Shown: positions 44,583-55,354 of the stretch, piece by piece
Layout: each line of letters opens with the position of its first letter
Position numbering within the stretch: the stretch's first letter is position 1
Assembly: GCA_030549335.1 (NCBI GenBank)
Contig: CM060188.1
Span: 44,419,696-44,483,695, forward strand
Length of the DNA stretch: 64,000 bases
Source: Pontederia crassipes
Lineage: Eukaryota; Streptophyta; Magnoliopsida; Commelinales; Pontederiaceae
Direction of reading: 5' to 3'
Position numbers and translations under genes: made by a program
Notes under the pieces: generated by a model
Database searches by the model: none
The model's input: only the letters and a program-made list of their open reading frames with translations
What the model was told of the DNA's origin: nothing

Positions 44583-45753
44583 TGTAGGATCTCAAAGGGC
44601 ACTAAGAGGGGGTGAATTGGTGTTTAAAATAAAAATACTGATTTCACAAAAATCAATCGTGAAAACTTAAAATCGATTCAACAATATTTAAATCAACACA
44701 AATCAAATCACATCACATGTATCATAATATGAGAAGGAGAGGGAGAGAGAAATCAAACACAAATGAACACAGTGGTTGTTGACGAGGTTCGACCATACCT
44801 TGGCCTACATCCCCACTCTAACTTCTCGACCTCGAGACCGTCGGATATTCCACTAGAACTCTTCCTTTGTTTCAAATAGGGCAAGAAAGAAAAGCCCTTT
44901 GCACAACCGCATTTCCTCCACTTCGAGAGTAAGGCACACTTTTTCTCCAATGAAGCTAATCTTTTTTCTCGTTCAAAAGGTAAGATCTGGAACCTCTTTT
45001 ACATAGGAACTCTCTCAGTTTTTTTCTGAACAAAATGTTTCTTTCTTTTACAATGCTATGCTCATAAGAAGAGAAGAGAGAAAGAAGAGAAAACTTTAAA
45101 ATGAAAACTTCAAGGAAAATGTCTTCTTTTGATAATTTAAAGTTTTTTTTTAAACGAGTGGATGGATGTCTTTGCTTCTGGCTTTGGCACTGCTTTTATA
45201 TGCTTCAGCATGCGAAAAATTCGTACAAAATTTATTCCACATTTTTCTCATTCAAATATAGTTGTTACTATTTATTTGACCCGGAGGTCGGTTGACCACA
45301 CATTTGGACCTGTTGACTAGTCTATGTAACCATTGTCCGTTTTCTTCATCTTCTGCTCTTGATCGATCGACTTGACTGACCAATTAGTCGACCGGTATAG
45401 TCTCGGCGTCGACTGGTATAGTCTTGACGTGAATTTGGGCAATGCATACACCGATCGGTCGATCGGTATTTTGAATCGGTCAACCGATATTTCGGATCGG
45501 TCGACCGATATAGCCTCGACTGGCTATCTTTGCTTCGATCAATAAATTGACTGACCTGCACTATTTTGAACTGCACAATTATTCAAATTAGATAATCTTG
45601 AATTCTATGAATAGCTAATATGATTATCTACAACTTGATATTTATCATTCATCTAAAATTTAATAAAATGTTAATCAATTACTTAATCAAAATTAATACA
45701 AAGTATTATCTATTTTTACTTAAAATTTTTCAGCATTTAACTTTAATCTTTTA
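44583..45753 (-). repeat. LTR of element G, interrupted near its start by the MULE
   Basis: Collinear on the - strand with the LTRs of F and I: TATA-region and leader at about 45200-44950, a 'gatcggtcgaccgat' word cluster at 45360-45540, and terminal GGATCCTACA. A few bases of its start reappear at 48522-48527 to the right of the MULE. The remainder of the LTR start is missing. Confidence 0.8.
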
Positions 45754-46135
45754 GGGTTATTTCATCTAACCACCCCTAAACTATCGCGATTTTTCACATC
45801 TAACCCCAAACTACGAACTTCATTTTTTGGGTCCCTAAACTTTCACGACTTTTTCAGTTTGGTCTTTTCATCTAATTCCGTGAATTTCTCGATTAACTTC
45901 GATTTTTTTTATTTGTGAAAAGATCATCGTACCCCTACCTTACACCCCTTAAATTCGTAATCTTCCTTTGCTTTTTTCATAGGCAAAACCATTTTCCATC
46001 GGTGCTATTTCCGAAATTGAACCCTAGGGCTCTGATGATCTCTGGTGTTCTTCTCCAGCATTCATCGTCGGCGTTTATCTCCGGCGTCCATCCTGTCCGA
46101 CTATGCATTGGCTTCCTCCGAGAAGTTAGTTTTCT
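45754..46135 (+). repeat. Left TIR of the MULE (about 382 bp)
   Basis: Inverted match of 48122-48512, for example 'ttatttgtgaaaagatcatc' and 'taaattcgtaatctt' appear in both. The outer 40 bp are the most diverged. The open frame across it mirrors one in the right TIR and is probably not a gene. Confidence 0.9.
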
Positions 46136-46369
46136 GCTCCGATATTTTTCTTGTACTCCGGTCTTCTTTCGACTTCTGAAGATTCTTTGGCATTTTGGTG
46201 AAATCTGTGGAGTCCGAGCCGCAACTTCTGCATTCTTCCCCGCCGATGTGCATTCGTATGTTGAAAGTATTACTCATTTTTGTGCTGATTCAAGGTTTAT
46301 TATATTATGAATGTGTTACTTCTAGTCACGATTGTTCGTTTCTTATTTGCACAGTATTAAACTGAAATC

Positions 46370-46845
46370 ATGATTTTGTCTGGATCAACTACAAAAAGCA
46401 CAACTGGCAGTAGTCATGTAGAAGGTTATCTCCATGAAGATGAAGTAAAGTGTTACTGTGGTATGAACTCCCGAGCAAAGTATTCATTTACTAAGGACAA
46501 TCCCGATCGACGTTTCATCGGTTGTCACAATTACAAAAGGCAAGGTTTTGGATGCGAATTTTTTAAGTGGGTTGAACCGGCGACCTGTCCAAGGGGCATA
46601 GCTTGGAGTAGCAAGATTCTGGACAGAGTAACGAAGCTTAAGGAAGAAAACGAATTGTTGAACTAGAGAATGAAGTTAAAGAAAATCAAAAGGGTCTGAA
46701 AATATCGAATGATTTACTGGTGACTACTTTGGTAGAAGCAAGAGGCTTTGAAAGGAAATTAAAAAAACAAAGATGTTGTATTTTATTGTTGATCGTACTT
46801 AGTTTCATTATTGTAATTGCAAGGGGGTACTTTGTAATGGAGTAA
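46370..46845 (+). pseudogene. GRF-type zinc-finger, coiled-coil, membrane-anchored protein (At4g04775-like), one frameshift
   Basis: ATG at 46370. Residues 18-80 form a GRF zinc finger: CYCG (28-31), NPDRRFIGC (44-52), GFGCEFFKW (59-67), with four candidate zinc ligands C28, C30, C52 and C62. Residues 81-98 begin a coiled coil (ILDRVTKLKEENELL), then TAG at 46664-46666. In the next phase the coiled coil continues without a break (ELENEVKENQKGL) and leads to a hydrophobic tail CCILLLIVLSFIIVIARGYF ending at TAA 46843-46845. One base gain or loss near 46655-46662 thus splits a protein of about 155 residues. This domain order matches a plant family of unknown function. GRF fingers in other proteins bind nucleic acid. 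It may be transcribed from the left TIR. Confidence 0.78.
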
Positions 46846-47209
46846 AGATTGCAATGCCCCGCAAGTTTCATATGGATCTGATGTACTAACTTGGAATATG
46901 TTTGAATCCATTTACTTTGGTCCTATATTAAATGTATTTTGAATGTTATCGAATGCTATGCCCTTTTTAAACCTAGATCTGTATTTGTTCATGCAAGTTA
47001 CATTTCATATATGACAATACAAGTTACATTCCATGTATGTTATTGTTAATGTGATGACATTGTAATTAATAAAGTGGCACAAAAAGGTGTAATACGATGA
47101 CATTGTAACAATAGAAACACATCTGAAGAATCACATTCGTAACGTGACATTGTAATTCATAAGTTACATCGTAACACAACATGTGTAACACAACAGGTGT
47201 ACGATTTTC

Positions 47210-47834
47210 CACATCACAATTTTCTTCCAATTCATCTCCAGAGTTGTCATTGTCCTCATCATCTATCACATAAGCTTGCTCTATGTTCTCAGCTCTACCA
47301 GAACTTTCATCACGATTAGCATAATTTTCATCTTCACTTTCTCTGTCTGAAGAATTTGGACAGATACTAATGTCAGGATTCGCTGCAGATTCTTTGACAC
47401 CTATATCAGGATCAGCTACCATGGGCAATTCATCATGTTGAGGTAACCTTTGTTGTTGATTTTTTGCAAATTTCTCAAAACAAGATTGAGGAAGTGTCAC
47501 TTTATAGTGGTAGAACATCAACATCAACCTCAACATACATTGAAATTATTTTTCTACTACCACCACAACTTGCAAACAATTTCAGTACATCATTGTCAGT
47601 TTCAATTTGAATCCAATTATCAAAATTTGATTTAGTGTGATATTTGCAAACATTTGACGGTAAATCAAGAGTTTTTAACATGTCAAGAATCTCAAAATAG
47701 GACATCAAATCTAGATCTACGGTCTCAAACCATGCAACTTTTTCACCTATGTAAGAACTTTTTTTGTCGTGAATAAAAGTCCACCATAGTGCATCTCTAA
47801 CATGTAATACTCCATGTGTACTCTGCAATTGCAT
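47210..47834 (-). pseudogene. mudrA-like transposase N-terminal (PB1-like) remnant
   Basis: On the - strand from about 47834: LWWTFIHDKKSSYIGEKVAW, then FEILDMLKTLDL, ETDNDVLKLFASCGG and KIISMYVEVDVD. This is the PB1-like domain found at the N terminus of plant MULE transposases. A frameshift near 47495 leads into an acidic spacer (SDRESEDENYANRDESSG and DDEDNDNSGDELEEN) ending about 47210, where unrelated sequence joins. The zinc-finger, DDE (MULE) and SWIM domains that should follow are absent. The true start may be different because an AG at about 47823 could be a splice acceptor. Confidence 0.75.
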
Positions 47835-48121
47835 TAAAATGGAACCCTAAAAATTTAAGAGAATATCTAAAAATAAAAATCCAGAAAAAATGTAGAAACT
47901 CTAAAAACGTGCATGTGTGCTTCGATTACAGAAAAAATAGAGATGCACGTGTAGTGGGGGACCATAACATAATAAATCATTTATGCCTGGTGAACAATAA
48001 TGTACTCGTCGAAAGGGGGACCATATGGTTCAGAAATATATATTGAGAAAGCAAAAACACTAAAAAAGTCAGAATAGTACTTTCATGAGTCGCAGTAAAA
48101 GGCAAAATTTAGGTAAACTCT

Positions 48122-48512
48122 AGAAAACAAACTTCTCGGAGGAGGCCAATGCTCTAGGACAAGATGGTCGGACAAGATGGACGTCGAAAATGAACGCCAG
48201 AAATGAATGACGGAGAAGAACATCAGAGATCGTCGGAGTCCTAGGGTTCCATTTCGAAAATAGCACTAATGAAAAGGGATTTTGCCTATGAAAAAAGCAA
48301 AATAAGATTACGAATTTAAGGGGTTTAAGGCAGGGATACGATGATCTTTTCACAAATAAAAAAATCAAAGTTAATCGAAAAGTTCACGGAATTGGACGGA
48401 AGGATTAAATTAAAAAAATTATAAAAATTTAGAGACCAAAAAATAAAATTCGTAATTGAAAAATAAATATGAAAAATTATTATAGTTTAAGATTAGTTAA
48501 AGAAAATAACCC
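48122..48512 (-). repeat. Right TIR of the MULE (about 391 bp)
   Basis: Inverted copy of the left TIR. It carries a small internal duplication (gacaagatgg twice near 48160-48180) absent from the left TIR. Confidence 0.9.
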
Positions 48513-48529
48513 AATCTTTTATCGAACAC

Positions 48530-48795
48530 AACGCAGGGAAAAGGCATGCATGTTGTCAGATGCTGCTCTCGGCTTGTGCATGTCTGTCTCAATTTTGACG
48601 CCCGATAAGAAAAAGGCATGTCTTGTACATGTCGTCTCAGTTTTAGCGCCCAATAAGAAAAAGACATGCATGTTGTCAAATGTTGCTATCGACTTGTACA
48701 TGTCGTCTCAGTTTTGACGTCCAATAAGAAAAAGGCATGCATATTATGCTCTGGACTTGTACACGTCGTCTCAGTTTTGACGCCCAACAGTGCTA
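48530..48795. repeat. Tandem repeat, about 4 copies of a 50-85-bp unit
   Basis: Each unit contains 'ttgtacatgtcgtctcagtt' followed by 'ttgacgcccaataagaaaaa' and 'ggcatgcatgttgtc'. Copies start near 48573, 48624, 48694 and 48757. The array begins immediately right of the LTR G stub. Confidence 0.85.
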
Positions 48796-51754
48796 GCCAA
48801 GCTCGACGATCGAGAACATCGAAGTGCTGTTTTGGCGTCAGGTGATATGACTGCGTGTCAGCTGGTTGACCCCCAAGGCGTCCGAAATTACGAGGTTCAT
48901 TCTTTAAAATATCTCACTTTTCTTGTTTGCGCCCCGTCGCTCCTCTTGTTTTCGGCCAGTCGTCTTAGTTGTTGATTATTGAAGTCAGAGCAGGAAGTAG
49001 GTCTCGTGTGAGGCATGTGCAGGATTGCCATATCCGAAGATGTTTTTATCTCTCCTTGCAGTTAGATAACTCCATAATTAAAAAGATAAGACTAAAAAGA
49101 CAAAATCTAATCTTTATCTAATTAACTAAGAACTATAGTATTAATCAACTAACTAATTAAATTAAAAGACTAACTAACAGCATAATAGAATTGGTTGTGA
49201 TTAAATCTTTAATTAATTTCTGCAACAATCAAATGTCAAATTAAAAATAAAAGAAAAGAAAAGAAGAAATATATATATATATATATATACAACAATTTAA
49301 TACATAGCAGAGATAAGTCATAAATTACAAAATTCAAGATATGTTCAAATTAAGATTGAATTCGGGATTAGAGGAAATTTTGTCACATGAAGACATCAAA
49401 ATAATCTCAGGTGTCGATCGAAAAGTTAATCACGTAAAAAATTATGTACGACTCTGAGAGGGCTTAATCGATCCGAAAATCAACTAGGCGCACATTCAGC
49501 TATTTGATATGAACAGAAAAAAAAATCAAAGCTGGACTCATGGTTGGATCAAAAAATAAAATCCAAAAAATTTAGGTGCGACCCATAGAGGGTTGCACAG
49601 AATAATTTGCAAAAATCTCAGTTGGATGTGTGGCTTAATGAAGGATCAATGAAATCAGATAGTGAAGATAATTGGACGTGATCAACAATCATTTGTAACA
49701 GTTATTGGACTTGCCATACATAAACAGGTTTGGGAAACAGCGAAATAAAGGGAGAGACAAATTGAGACATCATAACTTGTTGCCATATAAGAAAAATCGA
49801 CCAACATTGAAGGCGCGTTGTGATAGATAGAACAATCAGCACTTATAAAAATTTAGAATGAGCGCCAAATATCATGAACAAACAAATTCAAGGTGCCAAA
49901 AAATCAGGGTGATAACATGGAGGAAATCTTGCTAATTGTGAGAAACAATCAGGGAGTGAAATGAATGCGTTGCGTAATGATTACTGGATTTGGAAGTTAA
50001 TAAGCACATATCAAGGGAGAGAAAAATTGGTCAGAGAGATAAAACAGCAATAAATTTGGATTGGGACGAAATATCATGAAGAAATATGATTAGGGATGAG
50101 ACATTTCAAAATTATAGATGTAATACCATGATTAAGTGGTGTAATCTGAAAGTAATAATAATTATGCGTGAATTGTGTACGAAAAATAAATCGGCGTGAT
50201 AGAGAGAAAACAATTCGAATAATAAGGCTTGATTGTAATCGGTCATCCTCATATCATAAAAATTAGTGGGCGTAATATGATAGAGAGATAACTGAGTTGG
50301 GCAAGGAAACAAATGCTAAGGCGTAATGAGGGGAAAAATGTAAGGCCAAATCCTGAAATTATAGAATCACGGAGAGAGAAAAAGTTGGCATTGGACGCCA
50401 TTTCAGAGAGAGGAAAAAATAATAAATTAAATCAACATTTGCTTGGGATTAAGTCATATAATTCAGTAGATTAATTAATTTTTTAAGTCTACGTCGGATT
50501 ACTTCTATTCCACCTGATATAAAGAATATGTTAACTCTTATTTTTTCACTATTCATGAAATTAACTTTTTTAAAAATGACAATTTTGCCCTTTGTACTTT
50601 TTGTGAATTGAATGATGTATTTGATTATAACCCGCAGAATATCTACGTAATTCATCAATTAACCCGCAACCAAACGTCACCTTCGACGCCATATGAAATC
50701 AAATTCCGAAATTATAGGTAGTCAGCAGTCGAAGCACTAAAAATTCAACAACGGGAGAAAATTCTTCAAAAAAATTATGCAACAAATCACATCAGAAAAT
50801 TATAAAAAGAAAAGTCGACATTCCTCAAAATCGAAAATCCCATATGGGCATGATAGATCAAAATTTAAGAATTCAAACAAAAAAAAAATCATCAAGAGAA
50901 TTGAATCATTGTAACAAATAATAAGATAAAATGCCAAAAGAATAATTCCAGCTGCGCAACATCCTCTGATTATCTTAAAAAAATTGTCGTAACTTATCTC
51001 TGCAAAAAGAAATATGTTAAAATTATTTACAGAATAACTAATTATTTATAAAAAAAATACATACAACTAAAAAAAATTATACAGATCATTTACATATACT
51101 ACAAAAAATTATGGCCATGTAATCGGGTAAACATAAAGTGTCACTTTTATCATATACGATCGGATAAATTTGTTTAGAATAGAAAATTTTGTCAAATTAT
51201 GCACAAGTGTGTATAAAGGTTGTCGCAAGAGTTAAAAATCGAAATTTGATCAGAAGCTTAGACACAAATTCTTTTCAAAAATTTCTTTGCAAAGAATGCC
51301 TGGATGTATTTATGAATCAACTTAATCTCAAACTAAATGTAATTTATGGTCCAGAGAGATGTATTTAAAAAAAATGTCAGGCGCGAAGCATAGAGCAATT
51401 AATTTCACGGCAGCAAACAGGGGCGTGAAAAATCATGGGTTCAATCCTCACTCATGGCGTAAAACATAGGGAGATACATTACGGTGTAAACCCAAAAATT
51501 AGAATATGAGAAATATATCGCACAAGGATAAAGTTTCAGACGAAAGCCAACAAATTTTAATCCGAAGCTTAAATAATCAACCGTGATCTTTGTCTGTGAA
51601 AAGACAATGATCAGTTTATTTACAAAAAAAATGACTAAAACTTATTTACAACAAATTATAAAAACTTAATTACAGCTAAATGTAATTACAAAATTATTTA
51701 CAGAAATTTATTTGCATCTCCTATAATTTATAGAAATCAGAAATTAATCAAATA
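48796..51754 (-). other. Presumed interior of element H, no recognisable coding
   Basis: About 3 kb of AT-rich DNA lying downstream (- strand) of the primer-binding site at 51772-51755. No gag or pol motif was found. 49268-49290 is an (at)n run. Words such as 'gagagagaaaa' and 'ggcgtaat' recur. It looks like the noncoding interior of a large non-autonomous LTR element, but without an adjoining 3' LTR this is inference. Confidence 0.4.
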
Positions 51755-51772
51755 TTCACGGCAACGAAGCCA
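51755..51772 (-). other. Element H primer-binding site, tRNA-Asp type
   Basis: The - strand reads tggcttcgttgccgtgaa, 6 bp after the LTR end. Several positions differ from tggcgccgttgccgggga. Confidence 0.68.
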
Positions 51773-52275
51773 AAAACTTGATGCGTAAAATTATGTAGCA
51801 AAATAAAATTATTAGGAAGCGCACTAATATTTCAAATAATATAGTAAATAGGAGTGTCGAACCACGAGGAATATTATTAACTCAATATCTGATTTTTATA
51901 AAATAATAAGAGAGGAAAAACAACTTTTTGAAATTAAATTTTTCTAATTATAAAATAAAAATATTAAAAATAAGATAATAATAAGATATGATAATGGTGT
52001 TGAAGTTAGGTATTAAGATGATAACAAATTAAAGAATATATGTGAACTAAAAAAAGATAAATTAAATCAAAAGCATTAAACACAATTAAAAATTAATCAA
52101 AAGAAATTCAATAATAAAATAAAGGTTCACACTATTTTCCTTCAATAATAATTTCCTAAAAAAATAACAAAAATATGGAGTTCATCCTAAAATTGTAGAG
52201 AGATAATAACAAAATACAAATAATAAACGAAAGAATTACGCCAAAAATAAATCAGACCTTTGATTGTCGTCAGAG

Positions 52276-52689
52276 CCGAGGATGAAGACAACATATTGTT
52301 GGGGGAGCATGACCCATGGCCCGCTTAATTTTGTAAACTTGGCATAATTAAGCTCCTCCTAATTTTTTAAACTTGGCATAATTATAACATGTTATTATAT
52401 TAATAAGAGAATATATGTGTACATTTATAAAAGATTATAGTATATATATGTTTTTATGAAAAGATAATATATGTACTAATAATTTTAAATATTTTTTATA
52501 AAAAAATCAATTTAATTAATTGTTATAAAAAGTTAGTTACATATATCTTCTTTTAACATGATAAACACAGAAAGAAATAAAATACGCATTATGAATAACA
52601 AAAAAATTATTTTAATCTAGATAAAATAATAATTATTATTATATGTTAGTTCTAACATAGTATTTTTTATTTCTTAATTTGGTTAATAA

Positions 52690-52739
<50 letters not shown>

Positions 52740-52791
52740 TATTATATTCTCTACTTGGCTCCCTAAGTATTGATCCTAGCTCCGTCCCTAG
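52276..52791. mobile_element. Insertion of unassigned repeat type in LTR H, carrying an (AAT)n run
   Basis: The LTR is interrupted between 'gtcgtcagagc' and 'gtcggagcgtctggatc'. The similar 'gtcagagc'/'gtcggagc' could be an 8-bp target duplication with one change. The insert starts with '...gttgggggagcatgaccca' and ends '...gatcctagctccgtccctag', text that recurs in many plant genomes. No terminal inverted repeats were found, so its class is open. (AAT)n lies at 52694-52739. Confidence 0.5.
52694..52739. repeat. (AAT)n microsatellite
   Basis: About 15 perfect aat units. A (ct)n run lies nearby at about 52810-52831. Confidence 0.97.
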
Positions 52792-53235
52792 TCGGAGCGT
52801 CTGGATCATTTCTCTCTCTCTCTCTCTCTCGAGAACCATCAACTCTCTCTCTTTTGATCTAAGCTCATGACTCACTGTTAAAGAAAACCACACTTGATAA
52901 GATACTCCAAACTTGATAAGATAAAGTTAGTCAATGCTTTAGTGCCCAATATTTGGCTCTTGGATTTGATTCTTTTGGTAACAACTTCATTGAATTTATC
53001 TCCTCCGAAACATCTTTGGCTCCCTTGTGGTGATAAGAGTGTCATAAACCAATTGCATAGACCAGCTTGTAGATTTTTTTACCCAGACCAGCTTCATTTT
53101 TTCCCTTCCCACATATAATGCATATAAGTGCATTGATACATTGATATTCATCACAGACAATATAAAAGCATCACAAGCATAATATTGAACATAAAAATAC
53201 GAAAAGTAATAAAATGAACTAACAAACTATATAGA

Positions 53236-53484
53236 ATGCTCTTTAGAAAAAGTAAAGAAGGAAATACTCTTTTGAAAAATTCAAAAAATCAAAATATTTC
53301 TCATGTAACGAAAAATAATTTTAGGAAATACTTTGGACATGAAAATTCTTATTGGAAACCTAATCATTCCTATGATAGAAAATCCTATGAAAAAGAAGTT
53401 TGGGTACAAAGGCTACATAATTGTGTTTCATATGTGCCTCACATAAAGCAAAGGATAAGTGGAATTGAAAATGTAAAGGTATGA
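53236..53484 (+). pseudogene. Element I gag C-terminal fragment
   Basis: An 82-residue frame reads ISHVTKNNFRKYFGHENSYW then KPNHSYDRKSYEKEVWVQRL. It is collinear with element F's ISHVTKNNHKNYFGHENFYW. The zinc knuckle itself has been deleted between 'DRKS' and 'YEKEVWV'. It ends TGA 53482-53484. Confidence 0.8.
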
Positions 53485-54101
53485 AGGTTATAATAAAAGT
53501 ATCATTTATTTTTTTATTTCTCTCAAAATTTCAAAATCATAATTTCTTTGAAAGAAAAGAGGAACATATAAAATAGAAAAAGAAAAATTGTCATAGTGAT
53601 AGGAGGAGCATGTTAAAATTTTTCAACTTTATTTTGACATATCATTGATATCATTGTTGTATCAAAGTTTATGCAATATTTTGATTCTTAATACATTTTT
53701 TTTTACTTGTGACTTTCATAATCTCTAGATCAATTTGATTTCATTTTTAAAATAGCCATAAATTTAAGGGGAGTTATTTTTCTTTGCATAGTTAATAATT
53801 ATTTATGATGTAATACTTTACATATTGATGATAAAAGGGGAGAAAATATTTTTTTAAAGACAACATGATTAAAGGGGGGATTACATATGGTTTCTTATGT
53901 CCTTCATGTGCAAGCTACTTTTTGATGAAACAAAAGGGGAAAAAACATAGGAGAAATATGAAGAGTACCTTACAATTAGTATTTATGTGAATATCTATCA
54001 TTGTAAGAAAAATCAAGTTTTAGGGAAGTAAAATTGATTTTATAAGATTTTACAACTTTTTCGCAACTTATATATTTTTCATATTTCTCAGTTTGTCTTC
54101 T

Positions 54102-54116
54102 TAAAAAGGGGGAGAT
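54102..54116 (+). other. Element I polypurine tract
   Basis: taaaaagggggagat lies just before the LTR's TGTTGG. Confidence 0.82.
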
Positions 54117-55354
54117 TGTTGGAGCAAAGTTTTAATTCCATAAAAAAATATATTTGATGATACAAACTTCGAAAGATTAAAATTAAATGTTAAAAAAATT
54201 TAAATAAAAATGTGACAACTTTATGCACTGAACTCTAATTAAATAATTGACTAAGGTCTTATTAGATTCTAGATGAATGATGAATATCAAAGTTGTAGAG
54301 ACTCTTGTTAGCTATCCATAGAATCCAAGATTATCTAATTTGGATAACTATGCAAAACGTTATGCTCAAAATAGTTAAAGTTGGTCAACCTGTCAATCGA
54401 AGCAAAAAAGGCCGATCGAGACTATACCAGTCGGCCGATCAGAGATGTCGATCGACTAATCAATGCATGGCATGCCCAATTATAGGTTAAGACTATACTA
54501 ATCGACAAACCGATCGATGCACCGAACGACTAATTAGCTCAACGGGCGAAAATGAAAATGTCGAGGTTATACCAGTCGACTGACCGAACGATAGTCCAAT
54601 CGACCGATCAAACGCGAAAGCTGAAAAAATCACACAACGGTCACATAGACCGGTCGTCCGGTCCTCGGGTCAAAATAACAGTAGCGGTTAAATGAGTAAA
54701 TTGTGGAAAAATTTCTAGATGAATTTTTCACATACTAAAGTCTATAAAAGGAGTACCAAAGCTTGAAGTAAAGACCCATCCAAGCATTGAAGAAAAACGT
54801 CAAGTTATTAAAAGAAGACATTTTCCTTAAAGTTATCATTTTAAGTTTCTCTTTTTTCTCTCTTCTCTTCTTGTGAGCATGATATTGTATAAGAGAAAAA
54901 TAATTGTTCAAAAAATTTGAGAGAGTTCCTATGTAAAAGAGATTCCATATCTTACCTCTTGAGCAAGAGAAAAGTTTAGTTTCATATGAGGAGAGATTTG
55001 CCTTACCTCTCGAAGAGGAGAAAATATAATTGATGTAAAGAGCTTTTCTTCCTTGCTCCATTTGGAACAAAGCAAGAGTTTTAGGGGAAACTTCGACGAT
55101 CTCGAGGTCAAGAAGTCGAAGCGGGGACGTAGGCTAAGGTGTGGCCGAACCTTATCAACAACCACCGTGTTCATCATGTCTAAGTTCTCTCCCTCTCTTC
55201 TTCTCATATCATGTTTATGATCTGAATTGGTTTGATTCAAAAGAATTTAAAGAATCGATTTTAGACTTCCACTATGTGTCTTGTAAAATCGATACTTTCG
55301 ATGTTAAACACTAATTCAGCCCCTCCCCTCTCTTGGTGCCTTTGAGATCTAACA
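54117..55354 (+). repeat. 3' LTR of element I (1238 bp)
   Basis: It runs from TGTTGGAGCAAAG to TTTGAGATCTAACA, with TATAAAAG at 54743-54750. It is collinear with the LTRs of F and G but clearly more diverged. The 'gtcgaccgatc' word cluster (54400-54670) is weaker here. Confidence 0.85.

Larger units (their letters stand above)
42921..45753 (-). mobile_element. Element G: SIRE-like copia remnant, LTR split by a Mutator-like element
   Basis: On the - strand: partial LTR (48527-48522, then 45753-44583 across the inserted MULE), tRNA-Met primer site (44580-44569) and gag (about 44440-42925). The homology to element F stops at about 42920, inside the region after gag. Pol and 3' LTR are absent. 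Confidence 0.8.
45754..48512. mobile_element. Mutator-like element (MULE), 2759 bp, with 9-bp target duplication
   Basis: Long terminal inverted repeats (45754-46135 and 48122-48512) start GGGTTATTT and match over about 385 bp. An exact 9-bp direct duplication AATCTTTTA flanks it (45745-45753 and 48513-48521), the length expected for Mutator superfamily insertions. Inside are two convergent ORFs: a GRF zinc-finger/membrane protein on the + strand and a mudrA-like N-terminal remnant on the - strand. The DDE transposase core is missing, so the element is non-autonomous. It sits within the copia LTR of element G. Confidence 0.92.
51779..53056 (-). repeat. LTR H (Tat-type), interrupted by a roughly 516-bp insertion
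   Basis: On the - strand it ends 'ttttacgcatca' at 51779. It is collinear with LTR J on both sides of the insert at 52276-52791. Similarity to J ends at about 53056, where the right boundary is lost next to the copia remnant I. Confidence 0.68.
53160..55354 (+). mobile_element. Element I: 3' part of a SIRE-like copia element
   Basis: A gag remnant, the pol-less 3' interior, polypurine tract and a 1238-bp 3' LTR are present on the + strand, all collinear with element F from about 38120 onward. The 5' LTR and front of gag are missing. Confidence 0.82.

Noticed and set aside
45915..46310. 131-residue open frame on + strand starting MKRSSYPYLTPLKF
   Set aside because: It lies mostly in the MULE left TIR, and a similar frame (KRSSYPCLKPLKF) is in the right TIR. 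It is a mirror effect of the inverted repeat, with no known domain.
52639..52893. Poly-Asn / poly-Leu open frames on both strands
   Set aside because: They are translations of the (AAT)n microsatellite and (CT)n run.
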